Below, one piece after another: positions 25,597 to 35,848 of a DNA stretch of 64,000 nt. The notes beneath the pieces are model-generated. The model was not told the origin of the DNA and searched no databases. It saw only the letters and a program-made list of their open reading frames with translations. Source of the stretch: Rhodoplanes serenus (GTDB lineage: Bacteria; Pseudomonadota; Alphaproteobacteria; Rhizobiales; Xanthobacteraceae); NCBI GenBank assembly GCA_009720755.1, contig WNKV01000004.1:248001-312000 (forward strand), written 5' to 3'. How positions within the stretch are numbered: position 1 is the first letter of the stretch; every line of letters starts with the position of its first letter. Made by a program: the position numbers and the translations under genes.

Positions 25597-26867
25597 CCGA
25601 TGTGCCGCAACGCCGTCTCGACGCCGCATGGCTCGCCGCGGAGCCGCTCGCCGCCGTGCTGGCGGTGCTCGACCGCGACGGCGAGGAGGCCCGGGTGGTG
25701 GGCGGCGCCGTGCGCAACACCCTCATCGGCGAAGCGCCCGGCGACATCGACATCGCCACCACGGCGCTCCCCGACGAGGTGGTGCGGCGAGCCGCGGCGG
25801 CCGGCTTCAAGACGGTGCCGACCGGCCTCGACCACGGTACCGTGACGGTGGTGGCGGACGGACGGCCGTTCGAGGTAACGACGCTGCGCACCGACGTCGA
25901 GACCTTCGGCCGCAAGGCCAAGGTGGCATTCGGTCGCGACTGGCAGAGCGACGCGGAGCGGCGCGACTTCACCATGAACGCCCTGTCGGTGTCGCCGGAC
26001 GGCACCTTGCACGATCCGGTCGGCGGCCTCGACGACGTCGCGGCGCGGCGGGTGCGCTTCATCGGCGAGCCGGAACGGCGCATCGAGGAAGACCATCTGC
26101 GCATCCTGCGCTTCTTCCGCTTCCATGCCGCCTACGGCAACGGCGCCTTCGACGGGCCGAGCCTCGCGGCCTGCATCGTCGCCCGCGAGAGCCTGCGTGA
26201 CCTGTCGCGCGAGCGGGTGCGCGGCGAGATGCTGAAGCTCCTCGTGGCGCCGGTCGCCGCCTCGACGCTGGTCGCGATGTCGGACACCGGCATCCTCCAG
26301 CTCGTGCTCGGCGGCGTCGGGCTGCCGGTCGACTTCACCGCCATGGTGGCGCGGGAGGCGACGCTGGGGCTGCCGCCCGATCCGGTGCGCCGGCTCGCGG
26401 CGCTGGCGGTGCTGGTCGAGGAGGATGCCGAGCGGCTGCGCGAGCGGCTGCGGCTGTCCAATGCCGAGCACCGTCGGCTCGCCGCCATGGCGGCGGGCTG
26501 GTGGCGGCTCGGGCCGGCGACGACGGAGCCGGAGGCGCGTGCACAGCTCTACCGGCTGGGGCCGGTGTCGTTCACCGACCGCGTGCTGCTCGCCTGGAGC
26601 CGCGCCACCCCGGACGCCGCGGCGGCGGCGGATGCGTGGCGCACCCTGACGTCCCTGCCGCAGCGGTGGGCGGTGCCGCGCTCGCCGCTGCGCGCCGACG
26701 CCTTCATGACGCGCGGCCTCGCCGGGCCGGCGGTCGGTGCCGCCATGCGGGACGCCGAGGCGGCCTGGATCGCCGCCGATTTTCCGTCCGACCGGGGGGC
26801 GCTCGACGCCATCGTGACGGCGGCCGTCGCGCGCGCCTCGGCCGCCGCGCCGGACGCCGCCGGCTGA
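25593..26867 (+). CDS. cca: CCA tRNA nucleotidyltransferase
   Basis: 424 residues. The class II nucleotidyltransferase head has VVGGAVRNTLIGEAPGDIDIATT with the DxD metal-binding pair; RRDFTMNALSVSPDG is motif B; GEPERRIEEDHLRILRFFRF is motif D/E region used for ATP/CTP selection. It adds or repairs the 3'-CCA of tRNAs. The body and tail domains are Ala/Leu-rich and helical, as in alphaproteobacterial members. It starts within the stop codon of the DUF6111 gene. Confidence 0.95.
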   Translation: MTDVPQRRLDAAWLAAEPLAAVLAVLDRDGEEARVVGGAVRNTLIGEAPGDIDIATTALPDEVVRRAAAAGFKTVPTGLDHGTVTVVADGRPFEVTTLRTDVETFGRKAKVAFGRDWQSDAERRDFTMNALSVSPDGTLHDPVGGLDDVAARRVRFIGEPERRIEEDHLRILRFFRFHAAYGNGAFDGPSLAACIVARESLRDLSRERVRGEMLKLLVAPVAASTLVAMSDTGILQLVLGGVGLPVDFTAMVAREATLGLPPDPVRRLAALAVLVEEDAERLRERLRLSNAEHRRLAAMAAGWWRLGPATTEPEARAQLYRLGPVSFTDRVLLAWSRATPDAAAAADAWRTLTSLPQRWAVPRSPLRADAFMTRGLAGPAVGAAMRDAEAAWIAADFPSDRGALDAIVTAAVARASAAAPDAAG

Positions 26868-26880
26868 CGACCGGCGGCGG

Positions 26881-28029
26881 TCACCCGGCCTCGCCTGCGC
26901 CGCTCGCCTCGTCCTCGTCGAACTCGCCGCCGAGCCGCAACCCCTCGATCCAGGTGGCACCGTCGCGCTTGACCACTGTCCGTGGCGTCACCCGGCCGTG
27001 GGCGGCGAGGGCCTCGGCCAGCCGCTCCGAATGGGTCACCACCCAGACCTGGGTGCGCTCCGCCGCCTGCACGACCAGGCGGGCGAGCGGCGCCAGCAGG
27101 TCCGGATGCAGGCTCGCCTCCGGCTCGTTGAGGGCGACGAAGCCGGGCAGCCGGTAGCCGAGCAGCGCACCGGCGAGCGCCAGATAGCGCAGCGTGCCGT
27201 CGGACAATTCGCCGGCCTCGAACAGCCGCTTCGGGTAATCCGGGAAGATCATGCCGAACGAGGCGCACCGGCCGGGCTCCGGAACGACGAGGCGGGCGCC
27301 CGGGAAGGCGTCGTCGATGGCCCGGTCGAGGTCGGTGGTGTCCTGGCGGACATGGACGAGGGTCGCGAAGACGGCGGCGAGGTCCGCCCCGTCGGAGGAC
27401 AGCGTCGGCGTCGTCACGGCGAGGCAGGGCTGACGAAGCGGCGAGGCCCGGTCGCTGCGCAGGTCGTGATAGAAGCGCCAGTCGAGCATGGCGCGGCGGA
27501 CCGCATCGAGCTCGGGACAGCCGGCGAGGTCGCGCACCGCGCCGAGCGCCGTCTCGGAGGCGAGCAACGGCAGCCCCAGCGGCCGCGCCCGCCCCGCCTC
27601 GCCGGCCACCGTGGCCCGCGGCCCGCGCCGCTCCAGCAGCGTCAGCGGCCGCCGCCCGGTGCGCAGCACCAGGCTCTCCTCCTTGATCTGCGGCTCGAAC
27701 GGAAACGCCGCCCCGGTGGGCGGGGCCAGCCCGCATTCGACCACATAGTCGGTGCCGAGCCCGTCGACCTCGATGGTGGCCGCGAGCCTGATCCGGGCCG
27801 GCTTGCCGGTCGGCCGCCGACCGGCCCACAGGGCCGACTGCATGCCGCCCTCGGCGGCGAGCGCGCGCGCCAGCGTGCCGGCGGCGGACGCCTGGAGAAG
27901 CTGAAGCGCCCCGTAGAGGTTGCTCTTGCCGACCCCGTTGGCCCCGACGAACACGGTGAGCGCCCCGACGGGAAAGCGGATGGCGCGCAGCGATCGATAG
28001 CCCGCGACGGCGACCTCACGGATCGGCAT
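26881..28029 (-). CDS. AAA family ATPase (AAA_21/RecF-like)
   Basis: 382 residues. Walker A GANGVGKSNLYGAL at about 29-42 follows a RecF-like N-terminus (REVAVAGYRSLRAIRFPVG); the ABC-type signature region ELSDGTLRYLALAGALL and Walker B FVALNEPEASLHPDLL appear at about 275-315, then THSERLAEAL as the H-loop. This architecture is that of predicted ATPases of the overcoming-lysogenization-defect/AAA_21 type. No nuclease (TOPRIM) domain is attached and no defence partner gene is adjacent, so a DNA-repair or housekeeping role is as likely as phage defence. It starts 6 bases after the hemF stop on the same strand. Confidence 0.9.
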   Translation of the reverse strand: MPIREVAVAGYRSLRAIRFPVGALTVFVGANGVGKSNLYGALQLLQASAAGTLARALAAEGGMQSALWAGRRPTGKPARIRLAATIEVDGLGTDYVVECGLAPPTGAAFPFEPQIKEESLVLRTGRRPLTLLERRGPRATVAGEAGRARPLGLPLLASETALGAVRDLAGCPELDAVRRAMLDWRFYHDLRSDRASPLRQPCLAVTTPTLSSDGADLAAVFATLVHVRQDTTDLDRAIDDAFPGARLVVPEPGRCASFGMIFPDYPKRLFEAGELSDGTLRYLALAGALLGYRLPGFVALNEPEASLHPDLLAPLARLVVQAAERTQVWVVTHSERLAEALAAHGRVTPRTVVKRDGATWIEGLRLGGEFDEDEASGAGEAG

Positions 28030-28035
28030 CGGACC

Positions 28036-28968
28036 TCATGGCCATTTCACCAGCGGCGGCATCGAGGAGAGGATCGACTCGACATTGCCGCCGGTCTTCA
28101 GGCCGAACACGGTGCCGCGGTCGTAGAGCAGATTGTACTCGACATAGCGGCCGCGGCGCACGAGCTGGGCATCGCGCTCGGCCTCGCTCCACGGCGTCGC
28201 GAGGTTTTCGCGCACGAGGCGCGGATAGACGGTGAGGAAGGCGCGGCCGACATCCTGGGTGAAGGCGAAGTCGGCCGCCCAGTCGCCGGAGTCGAGCCAG
28301 TCGTAGAAGATGCCGCCGACGCCGCGCGGCTCGTTGCGGTGCTTCAGGAAGAAGTACTCGTCGCACCACGCCTTCAGGCGGTCGTAGGCGGCCACTGCCG
28401 GATGCGCCGCGCAGGCGCCCCGCATGGCGGCGTGGAACGCCACCGTGTCGGGGTCGTCCTGCGTGCGGCGGGCGTCGAGCATCGGGGTGAGGTCGGCGCC
28501 GCCGCCGAACCACGCCCGCGTGGTGACGACGAACCGCGTGTTCATGTGGGCGGTCGGGACGTGCGGGCTCGACGGATGGGCGATCAGCGAGATGCCGGAA
28601 GCCCAGAAGCGCGGATCGTCGGCGGCGCCTGGAATGTCCTTGCGGAACTCCGGCGCGAACTCGCCGTGCACGGTGGAGACATGAACGCCGACCTTCTCGA
28701 ACACGCGGCCGCGCATCATCGCCATCACGCCGCCACCCCCATCGTGGCCGCTGTGATCGGTGCGGCGCCACGGCGTCCGCTCGAAGCGACCGGCCGGCTC
28801 GCCGTAGAGCGCCGGCGGGGCGGCATCCTCGATCGCCTCGAAGGCGGCACAGATATCGTCGCGCAGCCGCTCGAACCAAGCTCGTGCCTCGCCCTTGCGA
28901 GCGTCGAGCACGGCGGCCTCGGGCAGCGGCGAGGCGGACGAAACGGGGGTGGAGGCGGGGGTGGCCAT
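28036..28968 (-). CDS. hemF: Oxygen-dependent coproporphyrinogen III oxidase
   Basis: 310 residues. Family signatures are intact: [44 protein letters not shown], and [21 protein letters not shown], with [20 protein letters not shown] near the C-terminus. The enzyme oxidatively decarboxylates coproporphyrinogen III to protoporphyrinogen IX under aerobic conditions. Cytoplasmic, homodimeric. It supports heme supply for cytochrome bc1, heme oxygenase and, if present elsewhere, bacteriochlorophyll synthesis. It heads a two-gene unit with the AAA ATPase. Confidence 0.97.
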   Translation of the reverse strand: MATPASTPVSSASPLPEAAVLDARKGEARAWFERLRDDICAAFEAIEDAAPPALYGEPAGRFERTPWRRTDHSGHDGGGGVMAMMRGRVFEKVGVHVSTVHGEFAPEFRKDIPGAADDPRFWASGISLIAHPSSPHVPTAHMNTRFVVTTRAWFGGGADLTPMLDARRTQDDPDTVAFHAAMRGACAAHPAVAAYDRLKAWCDEYFFLKHRNEPRGVGGIFYDWLDSGDWAADFAFTQDVGRAFLTVYPRLVRENLATPWSEAERDAQLVRRGRYVEYNLLYDRGTVFGLKTGGNVESILSSMPPLVKWP

Positions 28969-29108
28969 GGATCAGCTCCGGGTCTCGCGCGGGGATTTGG
29001 CCTGCGGAGGTCTCGCGGACGAGGGTTCTGCATATCGTCGTGTGGTGCGGGCCGTCCGCAGGCGGCCGGTGCGCCGCCCGTTGTGGTTCGGCATCATATC
29101 CTCGGTGA

Positions 29109-29624
29109 CTAATCTCGAAAGACTAAATCGGAGGCGGCGACGGGAGACTCCCGACGCGCCGGCGCAGGACCCGTGAAACCGCCGGTCTGGCGCAACGCCT
29201 CGCCGACCGCCATGGCGCACGCCATGGCGACGTTGAGCGAGCGCAGTCCGGGCCGCAGCGGGATGACGAGGCGGGCGGCCGCGGCGGCATGGACGTGCTC
29301 CGGCACGCCGCTGGTTTCGCGCCCGAACATCAGCACGTCGTCGGGCGTGAAGGCGTGCTCCAGGAACGGCGTGGCGGCCGCCGTGGTGAACAGCACCAGG
29401 CGCAGCCCGCGCGCGGCCCGGAACGCCTCGAAGGCGTCGAACGAGGCGTGGCGGGTGAGCCGCACCCGGTCGAGATAATCCATGCCGGCACGACGAAAGG
29501 CCCGATCCGTGGTGGGAAAGCCGGCGGGCTCGACGAGATCCACCGCGACGCCGAAGCAGGCCGCGAGCCGCATGATGGTGCCGGTGTTCTGCGGGATGTC
29601 CGGCTCGAAGAGAGCGATGCGCAT
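29109..29624 (-). CDS. trmL: tRNA (cytidine(34)-2'-O)-methyltransferase
   Basis: 171 residues, SPOUT fold. Typical N-terminus RIALFEPDIPQNTGTIMRLAACFG, the middle GMDYLDRV, and knot motifs MFGRETSGVPEHV and IPLRPGLRSLNVAMACAMAVGEAL. It 2'-O-methylates the wobble nucleotide of certain leucine tRNAs using S-adenosylmethionine. Divergent from petA. Confidence 0.95.
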   Translation of the reverse strand: MRIALFEPDIPQNTGTIMRLAACFGVAVDLVEPAGFPTTDRAFRRAGMDYLDRVRLTRHASFDAFEAFRAARGLRLVLFTTAAATPFLEHAFTPDDVLMFGRETSGVPEHVHAAAAARLVIPLRPGLRSLNVAMACAMAVGEALRQTGGFTGPAPARRESPVAASDLVFRD

Positions 29625-29998
29625 GCTTCAGTGGCTCGCTCGTCGGCGCCGCCGACCGGCGTCGGGAGGCGTGTGCGATCGTCGGCCCTGGGACCGACGA
29701 CCGTGCCGCCCCGGCGCGCCTGCGCCCGCATCCGCCACCTCCACGCCCCTCCGTCCCGGACCGACGCATGCGCACGAACGCATGCCGCACCGGCCGCGCC
29801 TCATCCTATTTGCCATCAGCCGCATTCGGCAACCCGACGGGCTTGCGCTCCCCGCCCAAACGGTGCCAATAGGAGATTTAAGGTGGCATGGAGTGCGCCT
29901 CCCGCGAGTTCGCGCCGCGTCCGATCCGCCGCCGGCTTTGCTCGGGTTGGCCCCCCCTCCGGCTTGCCCGCCCCATCGATTGAAAGGGATCGAAGACT
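29625..29998. other. Divergent intergenic region trmL / petA
   Basis: 374 bases with no gene recognised. A weak promoter-like pair, TTGCGC at 29843-29848 and CAATAG at 29867-29872 with 18 bases between, points toward petA and would leave a leader of about 120 bases. No Fnr- or FixK-type site was found by eye. Confidence 0.4.
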
Positions 29999-30529
29999 GT
30001 GACCAATCCGTCATTGCGAGCCGAGCCGACCCGGCGCGATTTTCTCTTCATCGCCACGGGTGCGGTCGGCGCGATCGGTGTGGCGGCCACGATGGTGCCT
30101 CTGATCGCGCAGATGAACCCGGACGCCTCCACCATCGCGGCCGGTGCGCCGATCGAGGTCGACCTGACCCCCATCGCCGAAGGACAGATCATCAAGGTGA
30201 CCTGGCGCGGCAAGCCGATCTTCATCTCCCACCGGACCAAGCAGGAGATCGAGCAGGCGCAGTCGGTGAAGCTGAGCGCCCTGCCCGATCCGCAGTCCGA
30301 TCAGGACCGGGTGAAGGCGGGTCACGACCAGTGGCTCGTCGTCATCGGCATCTGCACCCATCTGGGCTGCATCCCGATCTCCAAGTCGGGCGAGTACAAC
30401 GGTTGGTTCTGCCCGTGCCACGGCTCGGTCTACGACACCTCCGGCCGCATCCGTCAGGGACCGGCGCCGGCCAACCTGCCGCTGCCGCCCTATCGGTTCG
30501 TTTCCGACACCAAGATCGAGATCGGCTGA
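29999..30529 (+). CDS. petA: Ubiquinol-cytochrome c reductase Rieske iron-sulfur subunit
   Basis: 176 residues. The N-terminus has a Tat-type membrane anchor ([10 protein letters not shown] then [19 protein letters not shown]). The 2Fe-2S ligands are Cys119 and His121 in CTHLGC and Cys138 and His141 in CPCHGS, with the disulfide pair Cys124/Cys140. It carries electrons from quinol to cytochrome c1 on the periplasmic side. It starts with GTG at 29999, preceded by AAAGGGATCGA. The fused cytochrome b/c1 gene follows after 43 bases. Confidence 0.97.
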   Translation: MTNPSLRAEPTRRDFLFIATGAVGAIGVAATMVPLIAQMNPDASTIAAGAPIEVDLTPIAEGQIIKVTWRGKPIFISHRTKQEIEQAQSVKLSALPDPQSDQDRVKAGHDQWLVVIGICTHLGCIPISKSGEYNGWFCPCHGSVYDTSGRIRQGPAPANLPLPPYRFVSDTKIEIG

Positions 30530-30572
30530 CGCGGCCTCCGGACCGCAGCGCCCTCCGGACAGAGACACATCC

Positions 30573-32687
30573 ATGAGTGGACCTTCCAAGTTCGTGCCGC
30601 GACATCCCGCCCTCAAGTGGTTCGAGGCGCGGCTGCCCATCATCGGGCTGATGTACGATTCCTTCGTGTCGTATCCGACGCCACGGAACCTGAATTTCCT
30701 CTGGACCTTCGGGGCGATCCTGTCGTTCCTGCTGATCATCCAGATCGTGACCGGCGTCGTGCTGGTCATGCACTACACCCCGAACGTCGACCTGGCGTTC
30801 AACTCCGTCGAGCACCTGATGCGCGACGTGAACTATGGCTGGCTGCTGCGCTACCTGCACTCCAACGGCGCCGCCATGTTCTTCTTCGCCGTCTACATCC
30901 ACATGTTCCGCGGCATGTATTACGGCTCCTACAAGGAGCCCCGCGAGGTGCTGTGGATCATCGGCGTGATCATCTATCTCTTGATGATGGCGACCGGCTT
31001 CCTCGGCTACGTGCTGCCGTGGGGCCAGATGAGCTACTGGGCCGCCACCGTCATCACCAACCTGTTCTCGGCCATCCCGATCTTCGGCGAGACCATCGTC
31101 ACCTGGCTGTGGGGCGGCTACTCGGTGGGGAACCCGACCCTCACCCGGTTCTTCTCGCTGCACTACCTGCTGCCGTTCGTGATCGTCGCCTTCGTGGTGC
31201 TGCACGTCTGGGCGCTCCACGTCGTCGGCCAGAACAACCCGGCCGGCGTCGAGCCGAAGTCCGATCAGGACACGGTTCCGTTCACGCCCTACGCGACCCT
31301 CAAGGACCTGTTCTGGTTCGTCGCGTTCATGCTGATCTACATGTGGTTCACGTTCTACGTCCCGAACTACCTCGGGCACGCGGACAACTACATCCCGGCC
31401 AATCCCAGCGTGACGCCGGCCCACATCGTGCCCGAGTGGTACTATCTGCCGTTCTACGCGATCCTGCGCGCCATTCCCGACAAGCTGATGGGCGTCATCG
31501 CGCTGTTCGCGTCGATCATCGTGCTCGCCTTCCTGCCCTGGCTCGACACCTCGAAGGTCAAGTCGGGGCGCTATCGGCCGCTGTTCAAGGTCTTCTTCTG
31601 GATCTTCGTGGCCGACTGCCTCCTGCTCGGCTGGCTCGGCGCCAAGCCGGCGGAGGGTGGCTATCTCATCGCGACCCGCATCCTCACCGCCTGGTACTTC
31701 CTCCACTTCATCGTGGTGCTGCCGGTGATCGGGCTGATGGAGAAGCCGCTGCCGCTGCCCGAGTCGATCACCGCCGACGCACTGGCCAAGCACGGCGCCA
31801 AGAAGAAGGTGATCGCCGCGACCGTGGCGGCGCTGGCCGTGCTGGTCGGCCTGTCGACCTCGACCCGGACCGCCCAGGCGGCCGGCGAGACCCCGAAGCC
31901 GCCGCAGCTCACCTGGTCATTCTCGGGGCCGTTCGGCACCTTCGACCGGGCCCAGCTCCAGCGCGGCTTCCAGGTCTACAAGGAGGTCTGCGCCGCCTGC
32001 CACGGCCTGTCGCTGCTGTCGTTCCGCAATCTCGCGGAGCCGGGTGGCCCGGGCTTCACCACCGCGCAGGCCGCGGCCGTCGCGGCCGAGGCCAAGGTGA
32101 AGGACGGCCCCAACGATCAGGGCGAGATGTTCGAGCGGCCCGGCCGGCTGGCCGACCGCTTCCCGTCGCCCTATCCGAACGCTCAGGCGGCGGCCTTCGC
32201 GTTCAACGGGGCGGCGCCGCCCGACCTGTCGGTCATCGCCAAGGCGCGCACCTACGAGCGTGGCTTCCCGACCTTCGTGTTCGATATCTTCACGCAGTAC
32301 CAGGAGGCCGGCGTCGACTACATCACGGCGCTGCTGACCGGCTACGAGGACACGCCCGCCGACTTCAAGCTGCCGGACGGCTCCAACTACAACAAGTACT
32401 TCCCGGGTCATGCGATCGCCATGCCGCCGCCGCTCGCGGACGGTGTAGTGACCTACGCGGACGGCTCGCCGCAGACCACCGCGCAGTACGCCAAGGACGT
32501 CTCGGCGTTCCTGATGTGGGCGGCGGAGCCGCATCTCGAGGCGCGCAAGCGGCTCGGCTTCCAGGTGATGATCTTCCTGCTCGTGCTCACCGGCCTGATG
32601 TACTTCACGTACGAGAAGGTCTGGCACGACGTGAAGCATCCGCCGGAAGAGACGCCCGGCCAGGGCACCAAGACCACGCGGGCCTGA
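30573..32687 (+). CDS. fbcH: Fused cytochrome b / cytochrome c1 of the bc1 complex
   Basis: 704 residues. Residues 1 to about 410 are cytochrome b: bis-heme histidines His96/His110 and His197/His211, and the Qo-site PEWY at 287-290. A basic linker and an internal signal-like helix ([25 protein letters not shown], about 413-437) lead into cytochrome c1, with the heme c motif CAACH at 473-477, and a C-terminal membrane anchor ([18 protein letters not shown]). In Bradyrhizobium the equivalent FbcH precursor is cleaved at such an internal signal to give separate b and c1 proteins; the same is likely here. With petA it supplies the complete catalytic core. Confidence 0.97.
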   Translation: MSGPSKFVPRHPALKWFEARLPIIGLMYDSFVSYPTPRNLNFLWTFGAILSFLLIIQIVTGVVLVMHYTPNVDLAFNSVEHLMRDVNYGWLLRYLHSNGAAMFFFAVYIHMFRGMYYGSYKEPREVLWIIGVIIYLLMMATGFLGYVLPWGQMSYWAATVITNLFSAIPIFGETIVTWLWGGYSVGNPTLTRFFSLHYLLPFVIVAFVVLHVWALHVVGQNNPAGVEPKSDQDTVPFTPYATLKDLFWFVAFMLIYMWFTFYVPNYLGHADNYIPANPSVTPAHIVPEWYYLPFYAILRAIPDKLMGVIALFASIIVLAFLPWLDTSKVKSGRYRPLFKVFFWIFVADCLLLGWLGAKPAEGGYLIATRILTAWYFLHFIVVLPVIGLMEKPLPLPESITADALAKHGAKKKVIAATVAALAVLVGLSTSTRTAQAAGETPKPPQLTWSFSGPFGTFDRAQLQRGFQVYKEVCAACHGLSLLSFRNLAEPGGPGFTTAQAAAVAAEAKVKDGPNDQGEMFERPGRLADRFPSPYPNAQAAAFAFNGAAPPDLSVIAKARTYERGFPTFVFDIFTQYQEAGVDYITALLTGYEDTPADFKLPDGSNYNKYFPGHAIAMPPPLADGVVTYADGSPQTTAQYAKDVSAFLMWAAEPHLEARKRLGFQVMIFLLVLTGLMYFTYEKVWHDVKHPPEETPGQGTKTTRA

Positions 32688-32702
32688 GTGATCGAGCCCG
32701 CT

Positions 32703-32807
32703 TAGAGCATTTTCCGGCGAAGTGGACTCCCGGTTCGCCGTCGAAAATGCGATCACGCAAGGACTTCCAGAGCGGGGTCCGATCCAGTTGGATCGGATTC
32801 CGCTCTA
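32703..32807. repeat. Palindromic extragenic repeat starting TAGAGC and ending GCTCTA
   Basis: The element begins TAGAGCATTTTCCGGCGAAG, has a middle GAAAATGCGATCA and ends with an inverted GGATTCCGCTCTA. This arrangement closely resembles a well-known dispersed repeat of Bradyrhizobium/Rhodopseudomonas-type genomes. It lies just downstream of fbcH. Confidence 0.8.
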
Positions 32808-32844
32808 GGCGGACCGATCGCGTCCAATCGATCGCAACACACGA

Positions 32845-32879
32845 ACCGGCCCGTGCCTCGCGCGGGCCGGTTTCGTTTT
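32845..32879 (+). terminator. Intrinsic terminator downstream of fbcH
   Basis: A 10-bp GC-rich stem (AACCGGCCCG paired with CGGGCCGGTT) with a short loop is followed by TTCGTTTT. It lies about 160 bases after the fbcH stop and is the best intrinsic terminator seen in the window. Confidence 0.8.
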
Positions 32880-33037
32880 GGGTGAACTCCGGGGCTCCGA
32901 TCGCGCCCGCATGGCCCTGCGACGGCGCAGGCCGAGACGCTCCCCCGCTCGTCCCCACGAAAGCGATACAGGATGCACACATCGCGGAAAGCTGCGGACT
33001 TTCGGTGAAGGGCAAACACGCCGGCCGCCCCCTCCGA

Positions 33038-33132
33038 TGTCATCGCCGGGCTCGACCCGGCGATCCATCTCTCTGCGAATATTGGATTTTGGTGAAGGCG
33101 ATGGATGCGCGGGTCGAGCCCGCGCATGACGC
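33038..33132. repeat. Palindromic extragenic repeat (REP-type)
   Basis: Left arm TCATCGCCGGGCTCGACCCGG then CGATCCAT, right arm GATGGATGCGCGGGTCGAGC then CCGCGCATGAC, separated by an AT-richer spacer (GCGAATATTGGATTTTGG). The arms are related to the element at 18573-18663 and typical of Hyphomicrobiales. Confidence 0.75.
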
Positions 33133-33284
33133 TGTTATGCATGCATGCTGTCGCGCGAAGGCGGGGGACCCAGACGCACAGGGCAAGGTCGCTTTTGGAC
33201 GGAGCTTGAATTCCGTTGGCGCGGGACCGAGCGGCGCGTGATGGGCGCCGTCCGGTGGTCCCCGCGAACGAAGCGCGCTGCCGA

Positions 33285-34037
33285 TCAGGCCGGCTTCTCG
33301 GCCGACACCATGTAATTGACGTCCATGTCGCGGGAGAGCTGCCAGCGGTCGGCGAGCGGATTATAGATGACGCCGCTCTCGCCCGAGACCGTCAGGCCGG
33401 CCCGCTCCAGCGCGCTCTCCAGCTCCTGCGGGGTGACGAACTTGTCCCACTGATGAGTGCCGATCGGCAGCCAGCGCAGCACATATTCGGCGCCGACGAT
33501 CGCCAGCGCCCAGCTCTTGAGGGTGCGGTTGAGGGTGGCGGCGACCAGCAGGCCGCCGGGCTTCACCATGCCGGCGCACACCGAGACGAACAGCGGCACG
33601 TCGGCGACGTGCTCGACCACCTCCATGGCCAGCACCACGTCGAACTGCTCGCCGGCCGCCGCCAGCGCCTCCGCCGTGGTGTTGCGATAGTCGATGGTGA
33701 GGCCGCTCTTGGCGGCGTGCAGCTTGGCCACCTCGATGTTGGGCACCGCCGGGTCCGCCCCGACCACCGCGGCCCCGAGCCGGGCCAGCGGCTCCGACAG
33801 GATGCCGCCGCCGCAGCCGATATCCAGGAACCGCAGCCCGGCGAGCGCATCGATCCGCTTGGGGTCGCGGCCGAAGCGGGCGCAGGCGGCGTCGCGCACC
33901 CAGGCCAGCCGCACCGGGTTGAACTTGTGCAGCGACCCCATCTTGCCGCGCGGGTCCCACCAGGTCTCGGCCAGCGCCTCGAAACGGGCGATTTCGGCCG
34001 CGTCGACCGTGGTGGATCTGTCGAGATCGATGCTCAT
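33285..34037 (-). CDS. ubiG: Ubiquinone biosynthesis O-methyltransferase UbiG
   Basis: 250 residues. SAM motif I is [19 protein letters not shown]; further family signatures are [33 protein letters not shown] and [20 protein letters not shown]. The enzyme performs both O-methylations of ubiquinone synthesis, the electron carrier that feeds the bc1 complex encoded nearby. The start MSIDLDRST matches the family; upstream in-frame residues are unrelated. Divergent from lysC. Confidence 0.96.
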   Translation of the reverse strand: MSIDLDRSTTVDAAEIARFEALAETWWDPRGKMGSLHKFNPVRLAWVRDAACARFGRDPKRIDALAGLRFLDIGCGGGILSEPLARLGAAVVGADPAVPNIEVAKLHAAKSGLTIDYRNTTAEALAAAGEQFDVVLAMEVVEHVADVPLFVSVCAGMVKPGGLLVAATLNRTLKSWALAIVGAEYVLRWLPIGTHQWDKFVTPQELESALERAGLTVSGESGVIYNPLADRWQLSRDMDVNYMVSAEKPA

Positions 34038-34246
34038 GCCGATATCGGTCCGGGTTCCTGAAACGGATGGGTCTGGCGGAGCCCCGCGGGCTGCCGGCCT
34101 CTCGGACCGGCCGTTGCCTTCGCGGTTCCCCGCCGTTATGTATACGCGCTTTTTCGCGCCGGGATCAGGGCGATGCAAGCCTCGGCCAAGCGAGCCTTGT
34201 CGATCCGTCCCGTGCCGATGTTTCTCATAAGGACCACCCATCCGCC

Positions 34247-35497
<1,251 letters not shown>

Positions 35498-35563
35498 GCG
35501 GCGCCGCCGACATCCGCCGGCCCGTCGGGCCCGTCCGGCGCGGTCGCCGGCCCGCCCGGCACC

Positions 35564-35794
35564 GGGCCGGTTCGAAGCATCGTGCCCGGCCCGGCCGGTG
35601 CGTCACGCGGCCGGAAGGGGCCGCCCCGGACACGCTTCCGGCGGTCTCGCCGGCGCTGCTGCAAAGCGTTGGACAATAAGGAAAAGAGCTGCGGCGCAGC
35701 ACGCCTTTCGCTTGCAGCGCACACGGCGCATTCTGTATAGCCGTCTTGGCGTCGCGCATCCGGCCCGCCCCGGCACGATGCTTCGAACCGGCCC
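35564..35794. mobile_element. MITE-like element with 23-bp perfect terminal inverted repeats
   Basis: The 23 bases at 35564-35586 (GGGCCGGTTCGAAGCATCGT then GCC) are the exact reverse complement of 35772-35794. Imperfect pairing continues inward (GGCCGGTGCGTCACGC on the left against GGCGTCGCGCATCCGGCC on the right). The enclosed 185 bases encode nothing. No clear target-site duplication was found, so mobility is an inference; a large regulatory cruciform is the alternative. Confidence 0.5.
35712..35740 (+). promoter_or_regulatory. Possible sigma-70-type promoter for ptsP
   Basis: TTGCAG at 35712-35717 and TGTATA at 35734-35739 are 16 bases apart. They lie about 110 bases upstream of the ptsP start, inside the inverted-repeat element. 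Match quality is moderate. Confidence 0.35.
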
Positions 35795-35848
35795 CGACGT
35801 CGCCGTCCCGGCCGGCCCTGGTGGATACGATCCGAAGGACCCCACGCG

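Larger units (their letters stand above)
32688..33284. other. Repeat-rich intergenic region between fbcH and ubiG
   Basis: 597 bases between convergent genes without a coding region. It contains, in order, a palindromic repeat (32703-32807), a strong terminator (32845-32879), and another extragenic palindrome (33038-33132). The remainder includes fragments such as GCGCGAAGGCGGGGGACCCAG that resemble further repeat remnants. The cluster of unrelated repeats suggests a tolerated insertion site. Confidence 0.7.
35498..35848. other. Intergenic region lysC / ptsP
   Basis: 351 bases without a gene. Most of it is the inverted-repeat-bounded element described separately (35564-35794). A possible promoter for ptsP lies inside that element. 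Several small open frames across it have no family resemblance. Confidence 0.6.

Noticed and set aside
26881-28029. AAA ATPase as part of an anti-phage (OLD/Gabija-like) system
   Set aside because: It has no TOPRIM nuclease domain and no helicase or nuclease partner; its neighbour is hemF.
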